From: Poa pratensis
Taxonomy: Eukaryota > Streptophyta > Magnoliopsida > Poales > Poaceae
Reading direction: 5' to 3'
Assembly (NCBI GenBank): GCA_947311845.1
Contig: CAMZMU010000040.1
Location: forward strand, 60,633,901-60,697,900
Length of the DNA: 64,000 bases
Shown: piece after piece, positions 1 through 12,268 of the stretch
Numbering within the stretch: position 1 is the stretch's first letter
Layout: each line of letters begins with the position of its first letter
Program-made: the position numbers and the translations under genes
The notes under the pieces: model-generated
Databases searched by the model: none
The model's input: the letters and a program-made list of their open reading frames with translations, nothing else
Told to the model about the DNA's origin: nothing

Positions 1-849
1 GACCTAATTAGCTAGCACCTACAAGAAGAAGCCTCCATCTTGAATATTCAACATTCAACATCAAGGTGATTGATCTGCAAATACCAAGATCATCAATATC
101 AACAAAGCAAGAGACTTCCGAAGACCCTCGCTCAACGTCAACAATTCTACTCAAGTTGCAACCTCGACAATCTCAAGTATTCCAGCTGAAGCCTAAGGTG
201 ACGAAATGAAAACTTCATCAACCATGTATAACCAAGGCCCCTAGCTTTGGTTATATTACCCGACTACCACGAGTAGTAGGCGTCCATTGGTACTAAATGT
301 ACCTTGTGTGTTGTTTGTTTGTGAAGTTCTTTGCTTGTGTGTACTCTGCTTGTGTGATGTTTTCTTGTGTGTTTCACAATCACGCCTTGTCGGCAGCACA
401 AACTAATTTAAAAAATTTCTCTTCATAGAAACTCCTTCTTTGCCACCCAACAAGAACCCTTTTTGACCTCTTGGCCACAGCTGCAACCTTCATTGTGACC
501 CTTCACGATCCCTTTTTAAGGGGGGAAGACCTGCACTGCGTATACCAGGACACGTTAATAATTAGTTCCTTGCACCGTAGCCTTGTAGTATCTGGAAACA
601 ACCAACCAGGACTCTTCATCAGCGTCAACCGTCAAGTCAATCCCATCATCAAGGATCCCGACTCATCGCCGGAGTTTATCGACAAAGAAAGCCCTCGCAA
701 CACCAAGTGGTCAAGATCTCACATAGCGACCTTACTGAAAGAAGCAACGACCTCGGAAGAGTAGTCAACCCCAAAACCCGTGCCCTCGTACTCCCCTGTA
801 CCCCCGGACAAATCTCGAGGACGAGATTTATTTTAAGGGGGGAAGGATT
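1..849 (+). mobile_element. 3' internal end of a Ty3/gypsy retrotransposon, non-coding or decayed
   Basis: This stretch runs into a polypurine tract (about 835-847, ttaaggggggaagga) directly before an LTR that starts TGTAACATCCC. A purine-rich tract followed by TGTAAC is the usual end of the internal region in grass Ty3/gypsy elements of the Tekay/Del type. The short motif reading aatctcgaggacgagatt just before the tract is also typical of the 3' end of pol in these elements. No reverse transcriptase, integrase or chromodomain can be read here. The only open frame (471-764) lacks an ATG and resembles nothing I recognise. Most of the element lies outside the window on the left. Confidence 0.7.
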
Positions 850-3800
850 TGTAACATCCCAAATCTATAATAAGGATTAATAAGACCCCAAAATTCAGAA
901 CCAACAAAAACTTTTTGAATTACTTCACTAATGATCGTGTTTTCCCTTATATTGTTCTGTTTAACCTGGTGTGACTTGAATGTTTAAGTTGTTTGACTGG
1001 GAAATATTAACCCAGTAACCTAACCTAAGTAAAAATATATTTAAAACTCTGGTGATCATGTTATGACAAGAAAAACATTTCCATATATATCTTCTGCCAC
1101 TCCTGTTTTATTCAAATGTCATTTCCAAAAATAATTTGGGTTTGGCCGCAACCAAAACATCCTTTATTGAGAAAGTGAAAGTTTTTCCAAAATTATGTAA
1201 TCTCCAAAAGTAGGGAGATCTATATGTTATCTCCTATCTATTTATCAAACCTGATATTTTGCATGTGTGTGCAACTCCCATTTTATAAGCTCTTATTTTA
1301 TTCCACTTGGAAACCACACTAGTGGGAAATATATTACCCCACATAATTTCTTTATCGAACCTTTTGAAAACTATTGGGTTATGAGTTGAGATATTTCGTA
1401 AACAACATCTTGTCATAATTAAGTGTGATCACTTTCAGGATAGTAATGTTAATTATGAAAAGTGTGGTATGATTACTTTGTATGATTTGATTTGTGTTAT
1501 TGATATTGTAATGTTGTGATTGTTATGATTGTTTGCTTGTGAGGATAATTCCCCAAGTTGTGCTCAATCCTAAAGTAAAACAAACTTGACCACCAATTTG
1601 TAATATGGCTTGAAAACAAAACAAGACCTCTATAATTACTTACACCCTCAAATCAAATCTTGATTTCAAGAAATGATCTTATTGAAATTCCCTCTCTATC
1701 TATTCCTCTATTCCATGAAAACAATTATGTTTTCTTTATCAAAATTCTAGGAGTGAGATGAACTAATAATCATCCCACTTCATATCACTCCCTCCTCAAG
1801 TAAACCTACTTGTTGATTTAAAACAAACCCCTCCATTCTTTTATCAAAAAGGAAATGAAGGTCATGAGTTAAAAATGATCTTCATAATTAAATTCCCTCC
1901 CAAATTCTCTATTTCCTCAAACAATTTTCCCTCTATGAAAATAAATTATTTTGAAGATACCTTATTGTCAAGAAAGTTCCAAAGTTCAACACAATATTTT
2001 ATCACTGGTTTTAAATATTAAAGGAGTCTCAAATTATTAATTTCCAAAAATGGTTTATTTAAATCCTATGAACAAAAATGGAGCAAAACATTTTATTTTG
2101 TAAAACCAATTTTTGTGGAGCTTCCTCATATATAGGGGAGGCTACATGAATTTTCTCTAATTTTTGTAAAGTGTTTAAACCCCTCAAATAAATTCTGGAA
2201 ACCCTACTGATTTCAAAAAGGAAATAAAGGATTTTAGCCGAGGACCTATCCGTGAGAGGAAAAAAGAGTTTAGGGGGCGTTTTGCAAAAACTCCGTTGAC
2301 CTCTGTGCCCGGCACGACGCCGTGCTTCCCACGCCGGCGATGCCGTGGTCGCCGCTCGCCGTGCTCACCCGTGGCTCTCGCCTGACGCACGCCACGCCCT
2401 GAAGGAAACGAAGAAGCACCGCACGCTGCCTCCTCTGCTCCCCCTTGTCACTTCCCCTCTGCTGCGGCAACGCGGCACGGCACGGCCGCCGTGTTGCGCA
2501 CCCGTCGATGCCGTGCTCTCCTCTTCGTCAACGCCGTGGCCCCGTTCCTCCTTGCTGAGGAGGAGATGATAAGAAGCCGCGCACCCCTCTGCTCCCTCAC
2601 CCCCTCACTCATTTCCTCCCCTCACTTCCTCTCTCACTTTTCTTCCATTGAACCCGAACCATGGCCGAAGTCGCCGACGCGCCTCGCCGGCGATAGAGAG
2701 CTCCCCCTCCAAATCCCTGACCACCAGCATCTTCGCCGTGCCCTACTCCCCCTCTCTGCGCGAGGAATCGAAGAGGGAAGCCCGGATCGCCGTCGCCGTC
2801 CCGATCCTCTTCTCCTCCGGCCGCGGACGTGCGAGCAAGCTCGCGGTGGGCACAGGCCACCTTTCTCCGCCATTTTTGTGCACACGTGCTCCCCTTGCCG
2901 TGTTCTCTCTCATAGGCATCCCCATTTCTTTCAGGACGTCGGAGCCGCCGTCGCCATCCTCGCCGCGCTCCGGCAGCGCCGCGTCCGTGCCCTGCTCGTG
3001 TCGAGGAAGGAGAAGCCAGCCCGTACCGCTTCGCTCAAGCTCGTGGGCCGCGAGCTGGGCTTCCTCCCTCACGGCACAGCCCAACTCCAGCCAGATCCAG
3101 CCCACTGCCTTTTTTTTAAGGTTGTTTATCCTTTTACTTCTAGAACTGTTTCTGGACCTTTAGTTTAAAACTTTTAAAATAGTTTAAGTGCAAATCCGGC
3201 CAAACCAAAAATCACAGTAGTAATGTTATAAGTTTAGAGACGTGTGCAACTTGCAGATCTGAAAAATATGAATTATTGTAGGTTTGATAAATGTTTTCTT
3301 ATCACTGATCTGAAACACTGTTTTCTTAATAACTTGAGTTTGGTTACTCAAAAATTTGTGAATCAAAATGTTTTAGAAAGCTCTTCACATTACCATTCAG
3401 TAGGAATTGGTCTCATGTGTTTTGGATGCTTAAAACAAAAGTTCTATTGATTCTTGTAAACACACCAGTAGCACTTTATGATTTTTGTAGATTTTTGTGA
3501 ATTGATTTTTGGAGTAAATCCAATTGGATTGTCTCCTATGTGTGTAGGGAAACATATCCCTAGCTTGGTTTGAATTTAGGAGTCACTGATTGACTGTGGT
3601 GCTAATTATAAGTTTTAGGCCTTTTCTGCCTATTTGTATAAGACCTTTATTAATTGTTGTATTGTAATGTTATGGTTATAAATGTGTTTCCTAGCCTCTA
3701 TAGATGTGATACTATCTACTAGGAGTGTGTTAGCTCTGTATTATAGCATTTTGGAAAAAGGTTTAGTGTTGCATTTAGTTATCTAGTGTTAATATTACTA

Positions 3801-6208
3801 GGGTAGTATTTTCCTAGATTCTCCTAGTTAATAGGGCTTGTTTTAGTAGAAAATCTTTAGTGTGACGGTTGTTTTAGTTAGTATTGCTAGATCACCAGTA
3901 GCATGTCATATTGCTACTGGTTTGATAACATGTTAGGAAGAGTTTAGTGTTGCTAGTGTTTATTAGGGAATAATATCCCTAGTATGGATAGTTCCTCGAA
4001 TTTCCTAACTTTAGGAATTGTTTGCAAATAAAATCATTTGTGTGCATGATTTTAGAAATGATGTTTGAACATCAGTAGCATTTCTTAGCTACTGATATGG
4101 TAGCATGCCAGCCCTTGCTACCTATTATTTGGCCCTCACTTGTGTAGAAGTGTTAAACCCTGATTTGTAAAAGACCCTTATGGTGTAGATCCTAGTTTGT
4201 TGCTTGAATAATTAGTTTGATGCTTGTGGTTGTTATTTGTTTGTGCACCACTTGTGGTTTTGTTTGATGTATTGAGTGTTGTTATTCCCTGTTTGCGACG
4301 CTAGATAATGCCGGTACCGGAGTGGTCTTTGGAAAGGATTTATTTGAGAAGACTCGGAGTTTATTTCTTTAATCAGTGAGAAGAAGGCCAAGGACATTAT
4401 GCTGAAAACCAGGCAAGCTACTTCACTGAGCTTGCACCTATATACATCTATTTTGATTTACCTGTTTTACTATAACTAGCATAAATGATTTATGTGGTGT
4501 TTGCCACGAAAGCTATGACTTTGAAAACCCTTTTCCAAAATACAAGTAGATTCTTGAGACACCCGATATAGAGGTGTCAATGGTCTACAACGATTTCGAA
4601 ATGAATTTGTTTTACTCCAAAGCCTTCTATGAAAATCTTTTGGTGGGATTACGAACCACCCAAGTTTGACTAAAAGTATTTTGCTATGAGAATTGGAAAT
4701 GATTGTGAAAACCTTTTCAAAAGTTTGTGAAAAACTATTTTGCCACTCTATGTAGAAATATCAGTTTGTTTAAATAAAACTATAGGATGGGAAAAACATT
4801 GTTTATTCAAAACTCCTTTGAAAACCCTTGGATGAATTATGGTATGCCGAGATGTCGGTGATGAAATTGAGAAGTGGTGAATGGTGATGTTTCTGAAAAA
4901 TGCACATTGTGTCCTGGTACTTACCGAACAACCAATAACCTGTGCGACCACATTTACCCACATATGGCAAGGGCGTAGTCATATAATTTGCTCGTGTTAG
5001 TACTGGATGCCTCAATAACGAGGATAACCTCGTTCCATGAGGGGATGGTCTGAGGACCTACCCCCTGACCTGGGTCCTCTTCATTGAAGTCTACCGGAAG
5101 CCGGTATGAGCGTATCGGAGGAAGAGGATTGAAGGGCTCCCTTGGGTCCGCCGGACAGAACTACGAGTCCTCACACTTAGTTTCTGAGGATTTGAGTGTC
5201 GATGGAAAGTGTCGTAGAGGCAGGGTCCTATACTAGCATGAGCAAAGGACAGGCTATGGCCGGGAACTCAACTTCGCATACCTCGGTATGGCGGGACGTG
5301 GCTGACACGATGAGTGACCGGATGGGTGTGGGAAAAGCGTGCTACCTCTGCAGAGGGTAAAACTATTCGAATAGCCGAGTCCTCGGATATGGACAGTTGG
5401 GAAGAACTGCTAAGACCATGTGCAAGTTTTACAAAGTTTTGAGTTTGAAAGGAAAATGAAGTGAAGATTGTTTTAGGCAACTATACCGAGAGGGTGGTAT
5501 GATGTTGCTGGAAAATAAGTGACCAGGATGGGGCTGTGGACAAGACGGTGTTTTCGAGGAAAAAGTTTTAAAAGAGAATTCTTACCTTTTTAAATAAAGG
5601 GTATATTTTCGAGAAAAAGGTTTAAAAAGACTTCTTACCTTTTTCAACCAAAAATAGTGAGAAACTACTTTCCAAAAAGGGTTGTTTCCAACCCCGGTAT
5701 TGAGAAATTACTTTCCAAAATGTTTTGTCTTCAACAAGATTAAAAGATCTACTCTTCCCTTTTCAATAACGGTATAGAGAGATGTTTTGTTCTAAAAATA
5801 AAGGTGTTATTGAAAGATTATCAAAACTAGTGCATGCTCAAGTTGGGGTAGTTTGCGAGTACAATCAAATGTACTCATATTGGTTTCGTCCCTGGCTATT
5901 GTCTTAGCCAGATTTTGGAAGAAGAAGCAGTTCGAAGATGAGGAGTTCACTGGCGTCTTTGCGAACTAGGGCGCTTCCCAGTCAGCTGTCTGTAGGGTTA
6001 AGGCGAATGACTTGGGCTCCACGTTGTTTGGTGATTTCCGCTGCAAGTTCCTGTTGAAGCTTATGACTTCAATCACGTAAGTACATTTATCCGGTATTTG
6101 TGGGTGTTCTGTGATACCAACTCTAGTTATGTGCAACAACACACTGATCATGGGATTGTTGCAGGAAGCATAACGAGTATCTCGGATAATTAATCCGGGG
6201 TCCTCACA
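850..6208 (+). mobile_element. 3' LTR of a Ty3/gypsy (Tekay/Del-like) element
   Basis: The LTR begins TGTAACATCCC right after the polypurine tract and probably ends in CCTCACA, where copia integrase sequence takes over. At about 5.36 kb it is long, and a hidden nested insertion cannot be excluded. A GC-rich block (about 2270-3110) follows a possible TATA box (near 2130, catatatagggg). The 3' third contains motifs shared with the second Ty3 LTR at 59728-63370, for example ctgcagagggta near 5350 and an acidic-looking stretch near 5900-5970. Several frames are open in the GC-rich block, but I see no protein domain and treat them as chance. The 3' boundary is uncertain by about 10 bp, and the target duplication cannot be checked because the 5' end is off the window. 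Confidence 0.65.
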
Positions 6209-6842
6209 GACTTTCTCTTCTTGCTTATGCGTGTATGCCACTCAAATTTTGGGATGAAGTCTTTCTTACCGCTGTTTATTTGATCTATTGTCTTCTTAGT
6301 AAGGTTATCAATTCTCAAACACCCATGGAACCTCTAGTTGCAACTAAAAGGGACTACTCTTTTTTGCGCATCTTTGGGTGTGCATGTTGGCCGAATCTCC
6401 GGCCGTACAATAAACGAAAATTGCAATTTCGGTCGAAGCAATGTGCTTTTCTTGGCTATAGTGCTCTTCATAAAGGCTACAAATGTCTTGATATTTCTAG
6501 TGGTCGAGTATACATCTCACGTGATATTGTCTTTGATGAAGCGGTGTTTCCGTTTGCATCTCTCCATTCTAATGCCGGTGCACTTTTGCGTGCTGAAATT
6601 GGTCTTCTTCCTGTCAATTTGCAACCTGTTAATTTGCATCATCATGAGGGGCATGATTTACATGTTGATCCTGATGTTAATCCTGCTGCTAATGGTAGTG
6701 CTGAGTCTATTCCACAGGAATCAAGAGAAAATTCGGTTCCAGGGGTGCTTCTGATGCTTTTTCAGACAGTGACACAGATCCCGGTGAAAATCCGTCCCAA
6801 TCATTGGCGCAGACTCCAGCGCCATCCGAGGATTTACAAGTA
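6209..6842 (+). pseudogene. Ty1/copia integrase C-terminal fragment
   Basis: The plus-strand frame from 6235 reads a copia polyprotein piece: MPLKFWDE, then a run containing FGCACWPNLRPYN, CAFLGYS and GYKCLD. This is the end of the integrase core and the following GAG-pol linker of Ty1/copia retrotransposons (family knowledge). The linker continues in a shifted frame near 6745-6840 (acidic, serine/proline-rich), so at least one frameshift is present. There is no gag, protease or reverse transcriptase. The fragment is cut on the left by the gypsy LTR end (about 6208) and on the right by the start of duplication unit A (about 6843). It is a dead relic, not a functional gene. Confidence 0.85.
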
Positions 6843-7388
6843 TGGTGCATCTACAATTCCTGTCTACTATTTCTTTAGGCATGGATGGCACTGGGAATTA
6901 CAGTGTCAACATGCTTGTGCTACGAGTAGCATGAACCTATCAAATGGTGTGTTCATCAATAGCCGGAAATCCGTGCAAAAGTACCACCGAGAGGAACATC
7001 AACATCATATGTTGAATCATACATATGGACGTAATCTATAACTCGATATATATGTCTTCGCCACCTCTCTATCCCATCAGTTCGGACGATTATTGCGGCG
7101 TGATTGCTCGATGGGCTGTGAAACTTAGGTGTCCCATGTGGACCATAAAATTACTTTGGAGCAAGATTAGCCAAGACATGCTTTATTTGTATGTAGGTAC
7201 GGTGCTCCTGATTTCCCCGAAAATTTCCTTTTGAATAATTAGCAAGCAATGCATGGAAGAATGAAATGTGAGCAGCTAACCTTAACTTACATGACACAAC
7301 TTCAAATTAACCTGTAAGTAGTGACAATGACGATTTTCGAATTTTTTTAAATGGCAGGAGCAAAAACACTCACTAACATCTACTGTAG

Positions 7389-8976
7389 CTAGGTGGCCAC
7401 GTACTTATCAAACTCGTGTGGGCCAATCTTCTCCCCAGCGTGTAGCAGGTCGTACTTCCAGCTATCTGCCCCGTCGACGCTGTCTTGGTAGTCCCGGCCC
7501 TCCGCGGCGGCGCCCCGGCGCTTCTCCACCCGACGGATGACGGCGTCAACGGCGATGTCGAAGGCGTCCTTGAACGCGACGCCCTTGGCGGCCGGGTCCC
7601 TGTACATGACGGATGGTATGAGCCGGATGACCTGCTCCCGCATCTGCGCCACCTTGGCCGGCGGTATCTTGGTGAGCACCTCCTCGATGCTGGCGTTGCC
7701 GCTGACGACGTCGCCATGGTGGATGAACACGGAGTAGGTCCTGTAGTCCCTGGGCAGGTGCCAGACGTACTGGAGGTAGGCGGAGACGGGGTGGAAGAAG
7801 ACCGGGATGCAGCCGGCGAGGATGCTGTCGAAGGTGGATTTGCGGGTGTAGCCGTCCCCGCGCGGCTGCATGCAGAACTCGGCGCTCTCCAGAAGCTGCA
7901 TGCTCCGGCCCGGCTTGTATTTCGGGGTGCCGCCGAAGGTGGCGCAGCGGCTGGACCTGCCGCACTGCTCGAAGATCTGGGAGCGCACCGTCCTCTTGTT
8001 GCCGGGGCGGGGCCCGCCGGTGAAGCCCCAGAGCCACTTGCGCTCCAGCCGCCGCATGCGGTCCTGCCAGCTGGAGACGTCGGCGTCGGAGGAGGCGTGG
8101 AAGTGCGACGGGAATGGCACGGCGAAGTCGTTGCCGTGCCACGGGCTGGCCTCCGTGGTGAGCACCGTGGTGTTGCGGATCGCAGGGAAGGTCATGAGGG
8201 AGTTGCCCCCCTGGCCTGTATAATCGGCCCCGCGGAGGAAGTCCCAGCAACCACGCCCGAGGGCCAGGAAGTGGTCGCGCCCGCCCATGACGCGCCACTC
8301 GGGCCGCGCAAGGAGCCACTCTACAAGGTCACGCGACAGGGCGTTAACGGCCGAGACGTCGGGATGCTGCAGGCCCTCGTACCTCACCACGTCCAACCCG
8401 GCGTAGAACGGGATGTACACCGCTGCGGCGGCGGCGGGGTCGGACGTCAGGCACTCGTGTCGCTTCATCCGGGCATGGAAGATCACGGCCAGCATGAACT
8501 GGTCGGTGTCGTAGGCTCCCCTCAGGGAGTACTCCGCCGCCGCCCCCAGTGATGATTGGGCCGAATCCCTCGTTGGCCACGTGCTCGCATACGTCGGTGG
8601 AGGTGGTGAGGCCGCGGCAGTCGGCGACAAGGTCGGCGTTGAACCGTGGCGGCAGGTCGTACATGTACACGTACCGGCCGGCGCACTTGTCCCAGAGCCC
8701 GAACTGGAACATCTTGAACTTGGAGAAGAAGGCCGGCGGCTTGAGCTGGAGGCCGGCTCCGGTAGATTGATCTGCGGTGTCGCCGAGGCCGAGCTGCACG
8801 CTGGTGGAGGGGCGGAGGAGGAATATGACCGTCCAGAACATGGTGGAGAGCAATGCCACGCAGAGCAGCCGAGACGGTCGGACGAGGGCTGGCCTCCCGG
8901 CCGATGAGGGCTTGCCGTCGTCGTCGGCGGCCGCGCCATCTCTCTCCATCTCCATGCTCCGGGAGAAGGGCTTCAT
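7389..8976 (-). pseudogene. GT47 exostosin-family glycosyltransferase, copy A, frameshifted
   Basis: This copy matches the intact GT47 gene at 19555-21144 and would encode a MUR3/KATAMARI1-like xyloglucan galactosyltransferase (a Golgi type II membrane protein of CAZy family GT47, by family knowledge). The ATG at 8976 gives MKPFSR, a signal anchor (around residues 37-55, LLCVALLSTMFWTVIFLL), and the start of the exostosin domain (YVYMYDLPPRFN). At about 8522 the copy has cccctcagg where the intact copy has cccctctcagg. This 2-bp deletion shifts the frame after GGGGGVLPE. The rest of the domain stays open in another frame down to the stop at 7389, including WHGNDFAVPFPSHFHASS and FCMQPRGDGYTRKSTFDS. 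The damage looks recent, because the downstream frame has no further stops. Confidence 0.9.
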
Positions 8977-9421
8977 CGGTGCTGCTGGTGGTCCGTGCAG
9001 CGCTGATGACCGAATAGACAGAACGCGGGCGGCGCTCCAACGACCAGGTGTGCACCTATGTACGGCTTCTTCCACACTGTGAGCGCGGGTACCGAGTAGC
9101 TAACCATTACTGATCAAGTTGACTTCATTAATGGCAAGCTTTGGATCCCGTGCTACGGGATTACAAATTGTTCAGCATCCCACGCTGTGCGCGCCCGAGT
9201 ATTAATCAAAGGATTTGGATGCCGAATGAAAGAAAAAAGAATTGCTAAACATCAGTGTGATGCAGCTTTCCTATCGAGCCGAACGGACGAATCATGGACT
9301 GTTTCTCGGCCGTTTCCTGGACCGAAGATGATAACGTATGGGCCTTTTTGCGTCATGGGCTTTTCCTTTATCTTCTTTTTTGCTATTTCGTGTGGTTGGG
9401 CAGAGAAGCGTCTATTTCTTA

Positions 9422-9532
9422 CTCCCTCCGTACTAAAAATAACTGTCTTAGATTTCTCGACCGTTTCATCAAGCATGTCTAGATACATTCACTTTGTATA
9501 AATCTAAAACACTTATTCTGTGACGGAGGGAG
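9422..9532. mobile_element. Stowaway-type MITE in the upstream region of GT47 copy A
   Basis: The 111-bp element starts ctccctccgtac and ends gacggagggag, which are inverted repeats, and is flanked by TA on both sides, as expected for Tc1/Mariner-type Stowaway MITEs. The same MITE sits at the same place in unit B (21591-21701), so it inserted before the duplication. It lies roughly 450 bp upstream of the ATG. Confidence 0.9.
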
Positions 9533-10047
9533 TATTTGAATTATATTTCTTTTTGTGGAAAGGTCAAGCCAGCGTTTTATTTTGGAAGAGGGAAAGGGGA
9601 ACACGCGATGGCGAGCTCAAGGCAGGGGTCAAGCCCTTCCACAAAATTTCTCAGTATCTTCTTCGATTTCATGTTGCTGACCTTATAGTTGCCACACATG
9701 CATGCTCTTTTTTTCCGCCAAATCACATGTACTTTTGTCTCAAATGCGCTGAGCCGATTGATTTTGTACTAGGTCCAAAAGGAAAGCTATTTTTTTAGAT
9801 ATGTATCCAGTTTTGTATGTGTTCTAGGGCTGCTTAAGCGCATCAGATTCGCTACAAAGCTTGTGTTCGTGTGGTGAGTTGGATCAATGTCCCTCCCAGA
9901 TTTCCTGTTTTGTGTCTGTGTGTGCGGGTTGTGGTGTTTCATCTGACCATATGGTCCATGTATAGTTTTGCCCGTAATGTCATTTCTGTTTATGTAGCAG
10001 GTCATGTCCTTTTTGTGTTTGGTGAATTTTGTGTAGCCGATACTGTA

Positions 10048-10705
10048 GAAATCTCAATGGATGTGACAAGCAGGAATCTTTTGCTGTATTTTTCTAATCT
10101 TTTAGCCAAAATCATTAGCTATTTAGATCTTATAAGTAGGCCAAAACAGTAGCTATGCCAAGAAGCGGATGTTTCTGTACTTCTGATCAATATATTGATA
10201 ATATATGTGGATATGTGTACTTGTACTTGTGCAATGCGTGTTGCTTGAGTATTTTATAAGCTATTGACGCTTGACTATTTATAAGTTGTTCATGGTATAT
10301 ATGGATATTGATATTTATGTGATATTGGAGCATTATATATATGCAATGTGTGTGTGGTGGTATGCAGGTGTCGCAACAGAATTAGTGTCGGCAAAAGGTA
10401 TACCTACATCACATGTGTCGACACAGCTATGGTGTCTCTAGACAGATTAAGTGTCGGCATAGGCACTGTACACCAACAACACAAGTGTCGGCATAGGTAG
10501 GTTGTATCCCGACAAAATAAGTGTCGGCATAGATTAGGGTACGCCGACAGAAAATGTGTCGACAAAGATATCATCTGTCGGCAAAACTTTTGCCGACTGC
10601 TTTTGCCCTGACTCTTTATCTTCTGTCGGCGTAGGTCTTGGCGTCTGAAAAACTGTCGGCAAAGGTGCCGACAGATGCTTCTGTCGGCAAGTTTGTACCG
10701 TGGTG
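10048..10705 (-). mobile_element. CACTA transposon terminus, truncated
   Basis: Between about 10376 and 10700 there are some 13 copies of a short motif, tgtcggca or its reverse complement tgccgaca, in both orientations. Dense short subterminal repeats of this kind are the hallmark of CACTA (En/Spm) ends. The terminus reads gtaccgtggtg, the reverse complement of CACCACGGTAC, which fits a mutated CACTACGGTAC end. The other terminus and any transposase are missing. The left edge coincides with the point where duplication units A and B stop matching (about 10047). Confidence 0.75.
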
Positions 10706-11126
10706 TGTTTATGCGAGAAACCTTTGATCTAATATATTTTGAGATGCTAATTTTGTGTAATCATTTGTGCAAGAACTTCATAAGGAGGCAGCTTTCTCAA
10801 TTTCAATTAATTTTTTCATGCAAATCTATAAATCTTCATAAGAACGACTTCCTTTTTTTCACAGCAGCATAATAACGAGGTCCTGATATAGCAGAAGTCT
10901 CTTATAAGTTATATGACTTTTCTGGACGTCTCATATTTTCCTGGTTATGAATAGTGAATTACCACTTATGTGATAAGTAATTTCAGACAACCACTGTAGA
11001 ATTAGCCCATATATATTATAAATTACTTGGCCCATAAACTCTGATTGAGTACAAATTAGTTAATGTAAATGAACTGCGTAAATTTTGGCTGACCGCTGAT
11101 TGGGCGATCCCCCTCCTCCTCTCACG
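10706..11126. other. AT-rich stretch without a recognisable gene
   Basis: I see no gene here. If the Helitron terminus at 12304 is real, its 5' end probably lies in this stretch (for example a TC-rich start near 10904, gtctcttataag), but the 5' end of a Helitron has too little signal to place by eye. Confidence 0.4.
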
Positions 11127-11427
11127 CATGTCGCCTAGCCGGATCACCCACCTCTCCCGTCGTTCGCCTAGGCGGATCCCCCGCCTCCTCTCCCGCCGTT
11201 TGCCTAACCGGATCCCCCGCCTCCTCTCCCGTCGTTCGCCTAGCCGGATCCCCCGCCTTCTCTCACGCCGTTCGCCTAGCCGGATCCCCCGCCTCCTCTC
11301 CCGCTGTTCGCCTAGCCAGATCCCCCGCCTCCTCTCCCCCCTCTCGCCTAGCCAGATCCCCCGCCTCCTCTCCTGCCTCTCGCCTAGCCGGATCCCCCGC
11401 CTCCTCTCCCGCATGTCGCCAAGGCGA
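11127..11427. repeat. Minisatellite, about 36-bp unit, 8-9 copies
   Basis: A GC-rich tandem array with a consensus around cgcctagccggatccccc followed by gcctcctctcccg. Copies differ by a few substitutions. Both strands are open through the array and give repetitive arginine-rich peptides, but these are a by-product of a 36-bp (multiple of 3) unit and not evidence for a protein. Confidence 0.9.
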
Positions 11428-11478
11428 GAACCTGAACTCGGAGATAAGGCTTGGACGTATTCGTGAGCTTGCCACTTT

Positions 11479-11964
11479 ATGAACAAGCTTTCTACTGCTG
11501 GCAAAGCATTTGCCGCCAAAGTTTTCCCCGTCCGCCTCACTGACGTGACCGACATAGGCGATCTACCGGCAATTTTTGAAGAAAATGCTAGCGAACATGA
11601 AGAGAAACTACGATCAGCTGTTCGAGGTGGTGCAAAGATTGCATTAGGCCTCATGATGGGACATTACCCGAAGCCAAACTAGGACGCGTCACTGCCGGCT
11701 TTTCCAAGCTTCATCGCGATGGCATTCACCGATGTGAATGAAGTTGAAGTCATGCAATCTGTCTCGGGGTACACCCAGCAAGGTTGCAAGGCGGTGTCTA
11801 TCCACGCCACCTTTCCAGAGATTGCCTGCCCCCACTACCGGAATCATCGGATGTCGAATATGATGAAGAGGGAGAAGAAACTGAAGCTGGTGACAGAGAC
11901 GCGTCCAAAGCGGCAGACTCCTAATTGTTACGTCAGAACAGATGATGAATGCATTACCATATAG
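11479..11964 (+). pseudogene. Unidentified gene or transposon-gene fragment with an internal stop
   Basis: One plus-strand frame is open from 11479 to 11964 except for a single stop (tag at 11680-11682). The first part reads KAFAAKVFPVRLTD, then a charged stretch (FEENASEHEEKLRSAVRG) and ALGLMMGHYPKPN. The second part ends KRQTPNCYVRTDDECITI. The mix of charged and hydrophobic residues looks like real coding sequence, but I do not recognise the family. It lies between a minisatellite and a Helitron 3' terminus, so it may be a captured gene piece carried by a Helitron. A gag-like origin from a retrotransposon is the alternative. Confidence 0.45.
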
Positions 11965-12268
11965 CTGTAATTTGCACTAAGTGGCTCTAAAATATTTGTT
12001 CTGTAATATTCTAAGGCGAAAATGTTTTGCGCAAACACTTATCCTGTTTGGAATTTTTATAATACTTCGCCTTTTATACTATTTGGTTATATACCTCTCA
12101 TCTTTACCCGTGCCAGCAATACCTTCAGCACAGACACTTCATCAACCCTTCTCTCATTTTAAAATAAACCTTATCTCCACCTTAAAGCCATGGATCTTAC
12201 CGGGAACAAGAATCAATATGAACAAACACGGAAACATGACATTAATTCAGTCTAAGTAAAAGCACTCC

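Larger units (their letters stand above)
6843..10047. repeat. Duplication unit A (GT47 pseudogene copy)
   Basis: This 3.2-kb segment is repeated in the same orientation at about 13176-22223 once two insertions in the second copy are removed. Homology starts near gtgcatctacaat (6845; 13176 in unit B) and stops at ccgatactgtaga (about 10047; 22221 in unit B). It contains a GT47 gene copy, its 3' flank and about 1 kb of its upstream region, including a Stowaway MITE. The left edge abuts a copia relic and the right edge abuts a CACTA terminus, so the unit was probably trimmed by transposon activity. Confidence 0.85.

Noticed and set aside
471..764. 97-codon frame before the left LTR
   Set aside because: No ATG start, and the expected chromodomain or integrase tail of Ty3 elements cannot be read in it.
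2491..3168. Long open frames in several directions in the GC-rich part of the left LTR
   Set aside because: All frames are open because of base composition. No domain is recognisable and the position is inside an LTR.
7485..8552. 355-codon open frame on the plus strand opposite GT47 copy A
   Set aside because: It is a shadow of the GC-rich GT47 gene on the other strand. The same occurs opposite copy B.
11127..11427. Regular repeats that could be taken for a CRISPR array
   Set aside because: There are no unique spacers between repeats. The repeats are directly adjacent and the genome is a plant.
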